Assembly: GCF_049676595.1 (NCBI RefSeq) | Contig: NZ_CP187259.1 | Span: 186,001 to 250,000, forward strand | Length of the DNA stretch: 64,000 nt | Direction of reading: 5' to 3' | Source: Methanocella_A sp049676595 | Lineage (GTDB): Archaea; Halobacteriota; Methanocellia; Methanocellales; Methanocellaceae | In this document: positions 42,043 through 50,988 of the stretch, in pieces | Layout: the number at the start of each line of letters is the position of its first letter | How positions within the stretch are numbered: position 1 is the first letter of the stretch | The notes under the pieces: generated by a model | Database searches by the model: none | Told to the model about the DNA's origin: nothing | Seen by the model: the letters and a program-made list of their open reading frames with translations, nothing else | Made by a program: the position numbers and the translations under genes

Positions 42043-42699
42043 ATGGCAGCGAAGGCGAGGCTATCACGGAAAGTCCGCATAGGCGGCACTATCGACAGCG
42101 ATGTGGCGGACTGGCTGGAGAAGACTAAGGGCAAGGAAAAATTCTCCGCGCACCTGAACAACGTTCTCCGGCAGGCAATGGAGTCCGGCACGAGCGCCGA
42201 GGAACGATCGCTCGTGGATTTCCAGGGCACCCTGAGCAACATCGAGGGAAAAATCAGCGCTCTCCAGGACCGGCTGAAAACCATCGAGTCCGGCGCCAGG
42301 CAGGCTCCTAAGCCCGAGGTCAAGCGAGGCAGGGGCAGGCCCAGGAAAATCAAGGCAGTGGACCACGTCAGAATTGGCGGCCGGGAGATTGACACGGCCT
42401 CCACTGAGTACGATGTGCAGAGCGACATCAACTGGTACCTCAGCCACGACAAGTACAAGAAGATCAAGCCGGAGCCGCTGGTAAACGCCTTCGACTTCGT
42501 GGCCGGCAAGTTCGATACCGGCAGGGCCATCACGATCAAGACGATCGAAGAGGGCTACGACAGGGCCCAGATCGGGGTTCCTTTCCCGACTTTCAGGCTG
42601 TTCTACTTCCCGCTGATACGGGACAGGCTGATGGAGAAGAAGATCATCGAGAAGGTGGAAAAGCCCGGTAAAAAGGGCGTCTATCAGAAGCGCACATAA
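42043..42699 (+). CDS. DNA-binding protein with ribbon-helix-helix-like N-terminus and AT-hook
   Basis: 218 residues from ATG 42043 (MAAKARLSRKVRIGG); ATG 42034 is equally open. The N-terminal ~50 residues (VRIGGTIDSDVADWLEKTKGKEKFSAHLNNVLRQ) resemble a ribbon-helix-helix dimer unit. A coiled coil (FQGTLSNIEGKISALQDRLK) follows, then an AT-hook-like KRGRGRPRKIK near residue 95. A C-terminal ~110-residue domain (YDVQSDINWYLSHDKYKKI, PTFRLFYFPLIRDRLMEKK) is unknown to me and may be a winged helix. It lies just upstream of the mirrored hairpin cassette, which it might bind (speculation). Confidence 0.75.
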   Translation: MAAKARLSRKVRIGGTIDSDVADWLEKTKGKEKFSAHLNNVLRQAMESGTSAEERSLVDFQGTLSNIEGKISALQDRLKTIESGARQAPKPEVKRGRGRPRKIKAVDHVRIGGREIDTASTEYDVQSDINWYLSHDKYKKIKPEPLVNAFDFVAGKFDTGRAITIKTIEEGYDRAQIGVPFPTFRLFYFPLIRDRLMEKKIIEKVEKPGKKGVYQKRT

Positions 42700-42717
42700 G
42701 ATGATGGGAGCGGGGAT

Positions 42718-42797
42718 GATAGTCCTTTGTGAAACTTTTTATACGGTCCGGCAGGTCATACCTGCCGGGCCGTATAATACGTTTCAAGAATGACTAT
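42718..42797. repeat. Hairpin element, left copy of a mirrored pair
   Basis: 80 bases: outer arm gatagtcctttgtgaaac plus tttttа-type AT spacer, apical stem tacggtccggcaggt/acctgccgggccgta (one G-U pair, loop cat), inner arm gtttcaagaatgactat. Outer and inner arms also pair with each other (atagtc/gactat, tgaaac/gtttca), so the whole element folds into one long stem. The right copy at 43121-43201 is its inverse, with identical arms and a different apical stem. Confidence 0.85.
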
Positions 42798-43036
42798 TAT
42801 TCTTCCCCTGATTCCCCGGTGTCTTCCCCGAGGCCGCCCCCCTTCTCCAGCTCGTCGCCGATCCGGATCAGTTCCTCCCCCAGCTTGCGGGCGTACCGGG
42901 GGTTGAGCTTGAACCGGCCGATCTTCATTTCCTTCCGGACTTTGGCGATCTCGATAAACTGTTTGCCATACTTGTCCACGTCCATGCGGATGGTCATTTT
43001 CCAGCCGCTGCCCATGTTGATATCCTTGTCTTCCAT
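42797..43036 (-). CDS. 79-residue protein of the hairpin-bracketed cassette, unknown
   Basis: Start ATG 43036 (MEDKDINMGSGWKMTIRM), preceded by GAGGGG eight bases upstream; the frame is open to 43117, but the extra 27 residues are Cys-rich and unlikely. The body (DKYGKQFIEIAKVRKEMKIG, then RFKLNPRYARKLGEELIRIG) looks like a small beta-strand plus helix protein with basic patches, ending in an acidic Gly-rich tail. I do not recognise the family; a small nucleic-acid binding protein is possible. The stop codon touches the left hairpin element. A TATA-like ctataatatg on the minus strand lies next to the right element. Confidence 0.7.
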   Translation of the reverse strand: MEDKDINMGSGWKMTIRMDVDKYGKQFIEIAKVRKEMKIGRFKLNPRYARKLGEELIRIGDELEKGGGLGEDTGESGEE

Positions 43037-43120
43037 GACACAATCCCCTCGGTTACAGGCGGCTAAGCGGTTACGCTGGCAGGGGTCGCTACTGTAGGTG
43101 CATGCCGCCCCGATCATATT

Positions 43121-43201
43121 ATAGTCATTCTTGAAACATATTATTCGACCCGGCGCTGTGCACAGCGCCGGGTCGAATAAAAAGTTTCACAAAGGACTAT
43201 C
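43121..43201. repeat. Hairpin element, right copy of a mirrored pair
   Basis: 81 bases: inner arm atagtcattcttgaaac, apical stem ttcgacccggcgctgtg/cacagcgccgggtcgaa (perfect 17 bp), outer arm gtttcacaaaggactatc. Read in reverse complement, the first 24 and last 17 bases equal those of the left element. Only the apical stem differs, and both versions are self-complementary. Confidence 0.85.
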
Positions 43202-43299
43202 ATAATCCGGCAGCTATATTATATGTTGCCTGTGCGGTACTACTCATTATAAATATAACCTGCATGAACAGGATAGGCGAGCGAAGCCGAGGGAAATTC

Positions 43300-44367
43300 A
43301 TGATATTCGAAAAGATCCACACCATACTAACCGCCGACGAGCTCGTGGACAAGGCGTTCTCCCGCTCTGTCCGGGCAGGCAGGGGCAAGATTGGCGGGGA
43401 ATATACCGACAAGAGAGAAATCGAGGAGTCGATGGTGATTACCGCAGGTAACATCCTCGGGGACAACCTGCGCAACGCCGTCAAGGACTGGCCAAACCTG
43501 GACAGGCTCGAGCCATTCTACCGCGAAATGGCAGACATCCTCGTTGGCGTGGATGAGCTGAAGATGAAGCTCTCATCTGTCAGCTGGGCCTCGGAGAAGT
43601 CGAGGGATATCTCCCGCAAGTACGTGGGCATGATCCGGAAGAGCCCCGACCCGGCGCTCCTGAGAAAACAGGCCTTTGGCCGAATGGCATCCATTGCCTA
43701 CGACGTGGACAAGGACCTGCGCTTCCTCAACGATGCGAGGAACAAGCTTAGACAGCTACCGGAGATCAAGGACGAGCCGACGATCGTCGTCGCAGGCTAT
43801 CCTAACGTAGGCAAGTCCAGCTTCGTCGCCGCAGTCACCGGGGCTAAGCCGGAAATCGCCCCGTATCCGTTTACCACTAAAGGCATCGTCATCGGCCACT
43901 TTACTAAAAACAAGATAAGATACCAGGTGATCGATACGCCGGGCCTGCTCGACCGGCCCCTGGAAAAGCGGAACGACATCGAGCTGCAGGCGATAGCTGC
44001 GTTACGGCACGTCGGCAACGTCCTGCTCTTCATCATCGACCCGAGCGAGACCTGCGGCTTCACCCTGGAGGAACAGGAAGAGCTGCTCAAAGAGGTCAAA
44101 GAGCTCGTGAAGATGCCGGTGGTCACAGTCGCCAACAAGATCGACGTCGAGCACTCTAAGGCTAACGCAGACCTGGAGATGTCGACGTTGAAAGGCGAGG
44201 GCGTGGCCGCAGTTAAGCAGAGGCTGGTAGAGATGATCGAGAAGATCGAGAGCCTGAAGCCACCTCAGCCACCTGAAGAGAAGAATGAGGAAGAAGGGGA
44301 AGTCCACAAGATTCCCCCCTCCCGCAAAAAGAAGAAGGAAAAGACCGGGAACGACGAGAACCAGTAG
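43300..44367 (+). CDS. Nog1/OBG-type GTPase
   Basis: 355 residues from ATG 43300 (MIFEKIHTILTADELVDKAF), which follows gaggga; ATG 43264 adds 12 residues. The N-terminal helical domain is typical of Nog1. The G domain begins at ~165: G1 VAGYPNVGKSS, G2 around PFTTKGI, G3 DTPGLLDR, G4 VANKIDVE, then a helical end and a Lys/Glu-rich tail (SRKKKKEKTGNDENQ). The family acts in large ribosomal subunit assembly in the cytosol. Its promoter region is the sequence just right of the hairpin cassette. Confidence 0.93.
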   Translation: MIFEKIHTILTADELVDKAFSRSVRAGRGKIGGEYTDKREIEESMVITAGNILGDNLRNAVKDWPNLDRLEPFYREMADILVGVDELKMKLSSVSWASEKSRDISRKYVGMIRKSPDPALLRKQAFGRMASIAYDVDKDLRFLNDARNKLRQLPEIKDEPTIVVAGYPNVGKSSFVAAVTGAKPEIAPYPFTTKGIVIGHFTKNKIRYQVIDTPGLLDRPLEKRNDIELQAIAALRHVGNVLLFIIDPSETCGFTLEEQEELLKEVKELVKMPVVTVANKIDVEHSKANADLEMSTLKGEGVAAVKQRLVEMIEKIESLKPPQPPEEKNEEEGEVHKIPPSRKKKKEKTGNDENQ

Positions 44368-44538
44368 ATTTATGGCCGTATCACCGGCCCTTTTTTCAAA
44401 TTAGTAATTAATTCCCCTGTATTTTCAAATCGAGTACAGAAAATATATCGTTCCTTTTGCCGTTCTACCGTTACAGGTGGATTAACAGCCTCTATGCCGG
44501 CCAGCGGGGGGCAGCTGGCACGGAGGGACAGGTGGTTT

Positions 44539-47500
44539 ATGAGCCATTTACCCCCGGCACTAAAAACTAACAGCGACTGCACACCGGCTAAGCCTCCCCG
44601 ACGTACGGGCCCTGGCTGGCCTGTCCTGAAGGTCTGCGCCCTTTTCATCATAGCGATGATGCTGGCAGCATGCTTTGCCCCGGGCCTCGCGGGAGCCCAG
44701 AACACAGGCCACGGCAAAGCATCTAAAGCCTCGGTCAACCCGGCTTTCACAGAATACAAGAACTCCGACAAGGTCTCCAGGTCCATCGTAAAAACCCCGG
44801 AAGAGACGACAGTGGGCAACTCCGCCCGGAGCTACGGGCTAAAGCCCCATCCCGTAAGCATGTCCCATCTCTCCGGGAAAAGCCTGAGCAAGACCATGGT
44901 GAGCGAGCCTGATAAGGACGTTGTAGCTACGGGCCCCGTATCTGCGGGCTACCCTGCATCGTACGACCTGCGGACGCTGAGCAAAGTCACCGGCGTCAGG
45001 AACCAGGGCAGCTCCGGAAGTTGCTGGGCTTTCGCCACCTACGCTTCGATGGAATCGTACCTCCTGCCCGGTGAAACTCCAGACTTCTCGGAGAACAACC
45101 TTAAAAACACCCACGGCTTTGACTGGGGCCCCAACGACGGGGGTAACGGTTTCATGTCCACAGCCTACCTGGCCAGGTGGAGCGGCCCCGTAAGCGAGGC
45201 TGCCGACCCTTACAATCCGCTATCGACCACGTCATCTTCGCTGTCGCCGGTGAAGCGCGTGCAGGACGTATACTTCCTTCCCGCCCGGGCAAACAGCCTC
45301 GATAACGACAACATCAAGGCTGCCCTGATGACCTACGGTGCAGTGTACATCACTTATCTTGCAGACGAGTCGCCGGAGTACTATGATCCCGTGAACGCAT
45401 CGTACTATTACCCCGGCTTCTACTGGCCGAACCACGCGGTCGCCGTAGTAGGGTGGGATGACAGCTACAGTCGGTTCAACTTCCCGACCACCCCCGCCGG
45501 AGACGGGGCGTTCATCGTGAAAAACAGCTGGGGCACCGCATGGGGAGATGAGGGGTACTTTTACATTTCCTACTATGACGGGGTGCTGGGTATGGACGGC
45601 GGCAGCGGCAGCTTCGTCTTCACCGCAGACCCTCTGCAGGAGTACGATCACGTGTACCAGCACGACTGGTACGGGCTGACGGAAAACTGGGGCTTCGGCT
45701 CCGACACCGCGTGGTTTGCCACAGAGTACACGGCCTCAGGCCCGCAGATGCTGGAAGCCGTCGGCTTCTACACGGCCCAGCCCGACTCGGAGTACCTGGT
45801 CCGGGTGTACCGGGACGGCGCGCTGGCGCAGACCAGCTCCGGCACTCTCGGCATGCCGGGATACCGTACCGCGCAGCTGGACAGCAGCGTCAGGCTGGAG
45901 CAGGGCGAGAGGTTCAGGATAGAGGTAAGGCTCCGCACACCCGGGTACAACTACCCGGTCCCGATCGAAGGCAGGTACGACGGCTACAACTCCGCAGCCA
46001 GGGCCAATGCTTCAGAGAGCTTCTACAGCTACGATGGCGTCAGCTGGTACGATTCAGCCCTCGACTACCCCTGGGGAGCCTCGCAGGACGCCGACGTCTG
46101 CCTCAAGGCGTATACCTCGGACACTAACGGCATCTTCGGGTTCAGCCAGCAGTCGTACGCCACCGGGGAAAGCGGCGGAGCCGCCACTATAACGATCACG
46201 AGAGATGCGGCGCACGATCAGGCGAGCGTGAACTACAGCGCAGCTCCAGGCACGGCGACCGCGAGGGATTTCACTCCGGCCGCCGGGACGCTGGACTTCG
46301 ACGCAGGCGAGACGAGCAAGACGTTCCTGGTGCCGGTCACGGATGATCAGGCGCTCGAAGGAAGCGAGGCCGTGATCCTGACCCTGTCCGGGGCTACCAA
46401 CAACTCGCAGATCGAGCCTGGCCCGGCTACCCTGACGATCGTGGACGACGAGGCCGCGCCAGCCGCCATACCGGATCTGCTGGCCTTCGCCGCCAGCGAA
46501 CAGGACGGCACCGTCAGCGTGATCGATGCGGCGAACAACACGGTTATCGCCCGGCTGGACGCGGGGGACGGGCCTCGCGACGTGGCGGTTAGCCCCGGGG
46601 GTGCCTACCTTTACGTCACCGACAACGCCACGGACCGGCTCTGGAAGGTCGACGCCCGGAACCTGTCACGGCTGGCATCAGTGCCCGTGGGCAGCCAGCC
46701 CCGCGGCATCGCAATCAGCCCGGAGGGCAGCCTTGCGGCGATCGCGGCCTCCGGCGACGACACGATCGCCGTGGTGGACCTCCGAGAATTCGCCGTGCTG
46801 CGCACCATCAGCGCCGGCCTGAAGCCCGAAGCCGTCGCCTTCAGCCCGGACGGATCGCTGATCTACGCCGCCAACAACGCCAGCGGCGACCTCAGCGTGA
46901 TAAACGCCGCCACATGGGAAGTCTCCACGCTTGGCACGGGGGCAAACCCGACCAGCATAGGTATAGCTCCTGACGGCCGGGCATACGTAGCCAACAGCGG
47001 GAGCAATAACATCACGGTCTTCCATGCTGACGGCACGGCTTCCGAGATCGCCCTCAGCGGGCAACCGCAGGGCCTCGCCATCAGCCCCGACGGTTACTAC
47101 GCTTACGTCTCGTTCCCGGCAGATAACAGGATCGACGTGATCGGGCTCTGGCCCGCCGACACTGTCGCGCAGGTGTCCGTCAACAGGCCGGGCAGGCTTG
47201 CTCTTTCCAGAGATGGCGGAACGCTCTATGCGGGAGAAGCCGGCGGAAACAACATCACCGTAGTACGGGTGCCGGATGGCACCATCGCAGGCACGATCAT
47301 CGCCGGCAACAACACGACCGGCCTGGCGGCAGGGCCTGTCTACCAGGCCCCGGTCATCGACTTTTCCGGCACCGCGCACACTATCGATAGAAGCGCCACC
47401 AACCTGACCATTGCCTTACAGCGGCAGGGATGTCTCGACTTGCCCGAGACAGTGACGATAAGCGTCTCCGGCGGCAACGCTACTGCCGGCGTGGACTACG

Positions 47501-48150
47501 TGACGCCTGCCGGCACAGTACAGTTCGCCCCGGGATCGGCGAGCGCACAGCTCAACCTCTCGATACTCCCGGGCACCAGGGGGGACAGGACGCTGGCGCT
47601 CACTTTGTCGAACCCCACGGCAGCCTCGATAGGCAGTAACGCCACAGCCTGGGTCACGATCAAAAACCCCCGGGTCTCGTACACGGTGAACCTGACGAGG
47701 GGATGGAACCTGCTATCCGTCCCGGTCACTCCCGAGAACCCTGACATAACCAGCGTCATTCCCCCGGCAGTGATGGCGGACACTAAGATCGTCTGGGTGT
47801 ACGACAACGGCAATCCCCAGTCGCCGTGGCGGTTCTACAAGCCCGCCCGGACGGTGAACTCGATCTCGAACCTCACCTACGGGACAGGGTTCTGGATCTG
47901 CATGGACAATAACACGACACTGACGTTCACGGGAACAATACCCGAGGGCCAGGCCGTGCCTATTGGCAAGGGCTGGAACCTGATAGGCCCGGCGAGCACG
48001 ACAACACGCACTCCCGCAGAGCTCTACGGCAGCTACTACATCACCTGGGGCTACGAGAACGGACAATGGTACTACTACAAGCCCAGCCGGACAGTCAACA
48101 CCCTGCCGGCGATCAAACCCGGCTACGGCTACTGGGTAAAACGTCTATGA
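44539..48150 (+). CDS. Large secreted papain-like (C1A) protease with Calx-beta and beta-propeller domains
   Basis: About 1203 residues from ATG 44539, chosen for GGTGGTTT just upstream; the frame opens at 44494 and numbering below is from there. A basic n-region and signal helix (CALFIIAMMLAACFAPGLAGA; the LAAC could be a lipobox) are followed by a prodomain and a C1A catalytic domain: Cys177 in QGSSGSCWAFA, His314 in WPNHAVAVVGW, Asn344 in VKNSWGTAWGDEGYF. Then come a beta-rich lectin-like part (~385-540), Calx-beta (~545-650), YVTN-type beta-propeller repeats (~655-945), a second Calx-beta (~955-1065), and a C-terminal pair of repeats starting with GWNLLSVPV and GWNLIGPAS. Extracellular protease or adhesin. 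Confidence 0.92.
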   Translation: MSHLPPALKTNSDCTPAKPPRRTGPGWPVLKVCALFIIAMMLAACFAPGLAGAQNTGHGKASKASVNPAFTEYKNSDKVSRSIVKTPEETTVGNSARSYGLKPHPVSMSHLSGKSLSKTMVSEPDKDVVATGPVSAGYPASYDLRTLSKVTGVRNQGSSGSCWAFATYASMESYLLPGETPDFSENNLKNTHGFDWGPNDGGNGFMSTAYLARWSGPVSEAADPYNPLSTTSSSLSPVKRVQDVYFLPARANSLDNDNIKAALMTYGAVYITYLADESPEYYDPVNASYYYPGFYWPNHAVAVVGWDDSYSRFNFPTTPAGDGAFIVKNSWGTAWGDEGYFYISYYDGVLGMDGGSGSFVFTADPLQEYDHVYQHDWYGLTENWGFGSDTAWFATEYTASGPQMLEAVGFYTAQPDSEYLVRVYRDGALAQTSSGTLGMPGYRTAQLDSSVRLEQGERFRIEVRLRTPGYNYPVPIEGRYDGYNSAARANASESFYSYDGVSWYDSALDYPWGASQDADVCLKAYTSDTNGIFGFSQQSYATGESGGAATITITRDAAHDQASVNYSAAPGTATARDFTPAAGTLDFDAGETSKTFLVPVTDDQALEGSEAVILTLSGATNNSQIEPGPATLTIVDDEAAPAAIPDLLAFAASEQDGTVSVIDAANNTVIARLDAGDGPRDVAVSPGGAYLYVTDNATDRLWKVDARNLSRLASVPVGSQPRGIAISPEGSLAAIAASGDDTIAVVDLREFAVLRTISAGLKPEAVAFSPDGSLIYAANNASGDLSVINAATWEVSTLGTGANPTSIGIAPDGRAYVANSGSNNITVFHADGTASEIALSGQPQGLAISPDGYYAYVSFPADNRIDVIGLWPADTVAQVSVNRPGRLALSRDGGTLYAGEAGGNNITVVRVPDGTIAGTIIAGNNTTGLAAGPVYQAPVIDFSGTAHTIDRSATNLTIALQRQGCLDLPETVTISVSGGNATAGVDYVTPAGTVQFAPGSASAQLNLSILPGTRGDRTLALTLSNPTAASIGSNATAWVTIKNPRVSYTVNLTRGWNLLSVPVTPENPDITSVIPPAVMADTKIVWVYDNGNPQSPWRFYKPARTVNSISNLTYGTGFWICMDNNTTLTFTGTIPEGQAVPIGKGWNLIGPASTTTRTPAELYGSYYITWGYENGQWYYYKPSRTVNTLPAIKPGYGYWVKRL

Positions 48151-48162
48151 GGGATTGATACG

Positions 48163-49035
48163 ATGAAGATTATCAGAATACTCGCAAGCATATTGATCGC
48201 ACTGACGGTAATCTCGCTGTGCTCCGGCATGGCACTGGCTGACAGCGACGCTCCCCCGGCCATTCCGGACGACCCCGACGCTGCTCCGGCCCCTGCGCCA
48301 TCTGGCGGTGGAGGAGGCGGAGGCGGCTACACGGCACCGTCGCTCCAGCCCCGCACCGAAGAGCTAAAGTCCAGCGACGGCAGCGTCATCGGCACCCTGG
48401 ACATCAAGGACTACTTCACCGTGATCGTCAGCGCGGGGAGCAACACCACCGTCGACAACCAGACGTACTCTCTTGCGCTCAGATCGGAACTGGGCGGCAA
48501 GCCAGAGGGGGCAGTCATGGACATAGCCATGAATAACATCACCGCTGCCCTGCCCGCAGGTATGAACGATACGGAAGTCCTCGCCTCGGCCAACGTATCC
48601 AGGTCCGCCAGGTACGGCTGGAGCCTCAAGGAAGGCTCGGCGACAATATCGTTCACCATGCCGGCCACCGCCGTAGCCAACCAGAGCAACGCCTCCCAGC
48701 TCTTTATCGTGAGGTACGACGGCACCGGGTACCAGATCATGCCGGCCAGCCTGACCGCTAACACCAACGGCACAGTCACCCTGACTGCACAGGCATCCGC
48801 AGACTTCGGCCTGTTCACCGCTGTACTCGCCTCCCCGGCGAAGCCTGAGCCTGTGCCGACTCCGACTCCCACGCCAGAGCCGACCATAATCCCGACAGCC
48901 ACGCCTGAGCCGACACCTGAAGCGCCCGAAGGGCTCGCTCTACCCGGCGGCCTGGCGGGCATTGTGGCAATATTCGTGGGTGGAGCCTCGATAGGGGCCG
49001 CAGCGATATTCATCCTGGGCAGGTTCCTGCATTAA
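48163..49035 (+). CDS. Secreted surface protein with Gly and Thr-Pro linkers and C-terminal anchor
   Basis: 290 residues, 12 bases after the protease gene, so one operon. Signal peptide (ILASILIALTVISLCSGMALA), a Pro/Ala linker and a run of eight Gly, then a beta-rich globular domain (~55-225) with several N-glycosylation sites (NNIT, NVSR, NQSN). A (P-T-P)n / PEPT linker and a membrane helix with short basic end (LPGGLAGIVAIFVGGASIGAA) follow. The layout is that of a cell-surface glycoprotein anchored by its tail. I do not recognise the domain; it may be partner or substrate of the protease. Confidence 0.8.
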   Translation: MKIIRILASILIALTVISLCSGMALADSDAPPAIPDDPDAAPAPAPSGGGGGGGGYTAPSLQPRTEELKSSDGSVIGTLDIKDYFTVIVSAGSNTTVDNQTYSLALRSELGGKPEGAVMDIAMNNITAALPAGMNDTEVLASANVSRSARYGWSLKEGSATISFTMPATAVANQSNASQLFIVRYDGTGYQIMPASLTANTNGTVTLTAQASADFGLFTAVLASPAKPEPVPTPTPTPEPTIIPTATPEPTPEAPEGLALPGGLAGIVAIFVGGASIGAAAIFILGRFLH

Positions 49036-49203
49036 AAAAGTACGCCGTCCGTTGTTTCTCATTGAGCAGGGACGGTTCACATTATTTTTATACGCCAGCA
49101 TAGTTTCAGATGTCGCTTTACACGTTATCTGCGATAGTGCACAGCTATTTATTAGGCCTGGTCGGACTGCATATCTTAGGCAAGTATGAGCAGACGATCT
49201 TTT

Positions 49204-50118
49204 TCAGAAGAACGGATTGAATCCTATGGCCGCGCAGCCTGCGAGGAACCCTACGATCGCCCCTGTGCACAGGAATGGCAGTCCGGCCTGGGGCTTGCCC
49301 TTCATCACGAAGTACATGAGGACCGCGTAGCTGAGCAGGGTGCCGATGATTACGCCGATCGCCGGTACGTTGGTGAACCCCAGTATCTTCGGGGCTGTCA
49401 GGAAGGCGCTGGCGGATACCGCGAGCACCGTGGGCATGACCGCGTCGCCCAGGCCCATGAAGTATGCCTCCCGTTCCTTGCCGGGCTCGAGCTTCTGGGT
49501 TTTGCTGCGGACGTAGGAGTAGTCGAGCTTGCGGGGCAGCACGAATAGGATGGGCAGCTTCAGGTCCATGACGCCTTCGGCTAGCTTGATCATGTGCTTG
49601 GTCTTGTACACCGCGATGAAGTCGTACACGGCGAGCAGCACCAGCAGGATGATCGTCGGTATGACCGAGAGGGATATCCCGAATAAGGCGCTGGCTCCGG
49701 CTGCGACGAGGATGCCGACGGAGTCGACGATGTACCATTCAGGATAGACGACCATCAGCGCCGTGAGCAGGATAGAGATGAGGACGGAAGCCGCGAGGAC
49801 GACTTCCCAGGTAAGCCCGGGCAGCAGCAGCGTGGCCACTCCGAAGAGCACGTAGATGAGCGTGGAGAAGACGGCGAAGATCATGAAGAGCTGGATGATC
49901 CACCGCAGGTTGAATTTGATGATGACGAGCAGGACTGCGCTGAAGACGATGATGAGGACTATGTAGAAGACCGGGTTCCAGACGCTCTGCGGGTTCTCGA
50001 AGGCCTTCAGGTCGTAGGAAGTCAGGGGGGCCACTAACAGCAGCGAGAGGATTTGCACTGCCAGGATAAAGAGTGCCATGCCGGCAGGCCCGGCGAGATC
50101 AGCGAGTCGCAGCTTCAA
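49204..50118 (-). CDS. Presenilin/signal-peptide-peptidase-like intramembrane aspartyl protease
   Basis: 304 residues with nine predicted membrane helices. The two catalytic Asp are in LLAVYDFIAVYKTK (YD motif) and AYFMGLGDAVMPTVLA (GxGD motif); the third conserved site, usually PAL, reads GLPFLCTG. This is the archaeal PSH family, which cuts membrane-spanning segments such as spent signal peptides. A charged cytosolic loop (LDYSYVRSKTQKLEPGKERE) separates the two Asp helices, as in the family. Single gene, convergent with the surface-protein operon. Confidence 0.93.
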   Translation of the reverse strand: MKLRLADLAGPAGMALFILAVQILSLLLVAPLTSYDLKAFENPQSVWNPVFYIVLIIVFSAVLLVIIKFNLRWIIQLFMIFAVFSTLIYVLFGVATLLLPGLTWEVVLAASVLISILLTALMVVYPEWYIVDSVGILVAAGASALFGISLSVIPTIILLVLLAVYDFIAVYKTKHMIKLAEGVMDLKLPILFVLPRKLDYSYVRSKTQKLEPGKEREAYFMGLGDAVMPTVLAVSASAFLTAPKILGFTNVPAIGVIIGTLLSYAVLMYFVMKGKPQAGLPFLCTGAIVGFLAGCAAIGFNPFF

Positions 50119-50194
50119 ACGGTATCACACTACCTTTCCCAATAAGCGTTAAAGCGAAATAAAGATGTCCCCCATATTTACCTGTGGTCGAGGC

Positions 50195-50488
50195 CTACGA
50201 CCGGCAGTGGTGCCTGATCTGATCGGCGGCCCGGCGGAGAGGGCGGGTCTCGGCAAAAGTCTTCCGGCAAATCGCGGTATCCCCGATGGAGTACCACCGG
50301 CGCCGGCAGATCAGGCCGGAAGGGTACGCCAGCCTGAGCGCGGCGAGGAAACCCCGGACGATGTCCCGGTCTCCTTCGGCCAGCAGCCCGAAGCAGGTCT
50401 CTTTAAACCTCAGAGGCAGGTGGGCCAGCCAGCCCATCGAGATCACCATGGCAGGCCTCATCCCGGCCTCCGGGTCCATGATGATCAT
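50195..50488 (-). CDS. Uncharacterised 97-residue protein downstream of zinc-ribbon genes
   Basis: Start taken at ATG 50488 (MIIMDPEAGMRPAMVISMGW); the frame is open to 50551, overlapping the gene before. The body (LAHLPLRFKETCFGLLAEGD, LRLAYPSGLICRRRWYSIGD, AICRKTFAETRPLRRAAD) has the composition of a folded conserved protein, with Cys-Arg-rich strands. Family not recognised. It follows two zinc-ribbon genes in the same direction, so cotranscription is likely. Confidence 0.62.
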   Translation of the reverse strand: MIIMDPEAGMRPAMVISMGWLAHLPLRFKETCFGLLAEGDRDIVRGFLAALRLAYPSGLICRRRWYSIGDTAICRKTFAETRPLRRAADQIRHHCRS

Positions 50489-50510
50489 CCACGTCTCGCC
50501 GGCGCCGGCG

Positions 50511-50897
50511 CTATCGCCTGGACCTGGATTCGCTGAACATGTTGAACTCATACAGTCGTGTGAAGTAGCACTCAGGGCACAAAGTCCTGACCCGGTGCTC
50601 GTCCACGTTCACCTCGTTGTCCACGCAGTTACCGCAGTTGATGCACTTATCAGTATACCGGAAGTTCCAGATGTCGTGGTGGAGCCGGAACGGCTCGTCC
50701 TCGAACGCCCCCGGGGGCGTGTCCGGCACCTCGATTTTATGTAGCGTGTAATGGCGCTCTGCCATACAGTTGGTACACGTGATCATCGTCTCCACAGGGG
50801 TGATCTCTATCAGCTGAACAGCGCCCTTGTGGCAGTTGAAGCACACCGTGTCCTTCTCTATGTCCCACCGCCCCCCAGTCATCGGCTGGTCCATCAT
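50511..50897 (-). CDS. Multi-zinc-ribbon protein, 128 residues
   Basis: Start at ATG 50897 or 50894 (MMDQPMTGGRWDIEKDTVCF) after gggagat. An N-terminal zinc ribbon (CFNCHKGAVQLIE ... ITCTNCMAERHYTLH) is followed by a second Cys set (KCINCGNCVDNE, LCPECYFTRLYEF). The first ribbon is closely matched by the small protein encoded just upstream, so the pair arose by duplication. The second set (C-x2-C-x2-C plus C-x2-C) could bind zinc or iron. Likely a nucleic-acid or protein binding factor of the cytosol. Confidence 0.78.
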   Translation of the reverse strand: MMDQPMTGGRWDIEKDTVCFNCHKGAVQLIEITPVETMITCTNCMAERHYTLHKIEVPDTPPGAFEDEPFRLHHDIWNFRYTDKCINCGNCVDNEVNVDEHRVRTLCPECYFTRLYEFNMFSESRSRR

Positions 50898-50988
50898 AAC
50901 GATCTCCCTGATACGTGATACCCTGAAGTATAAAACCATGTCCCGCCGGAAGCGTAGTTTTTGTACGGCCCGACAAGCGCACGTCTGT

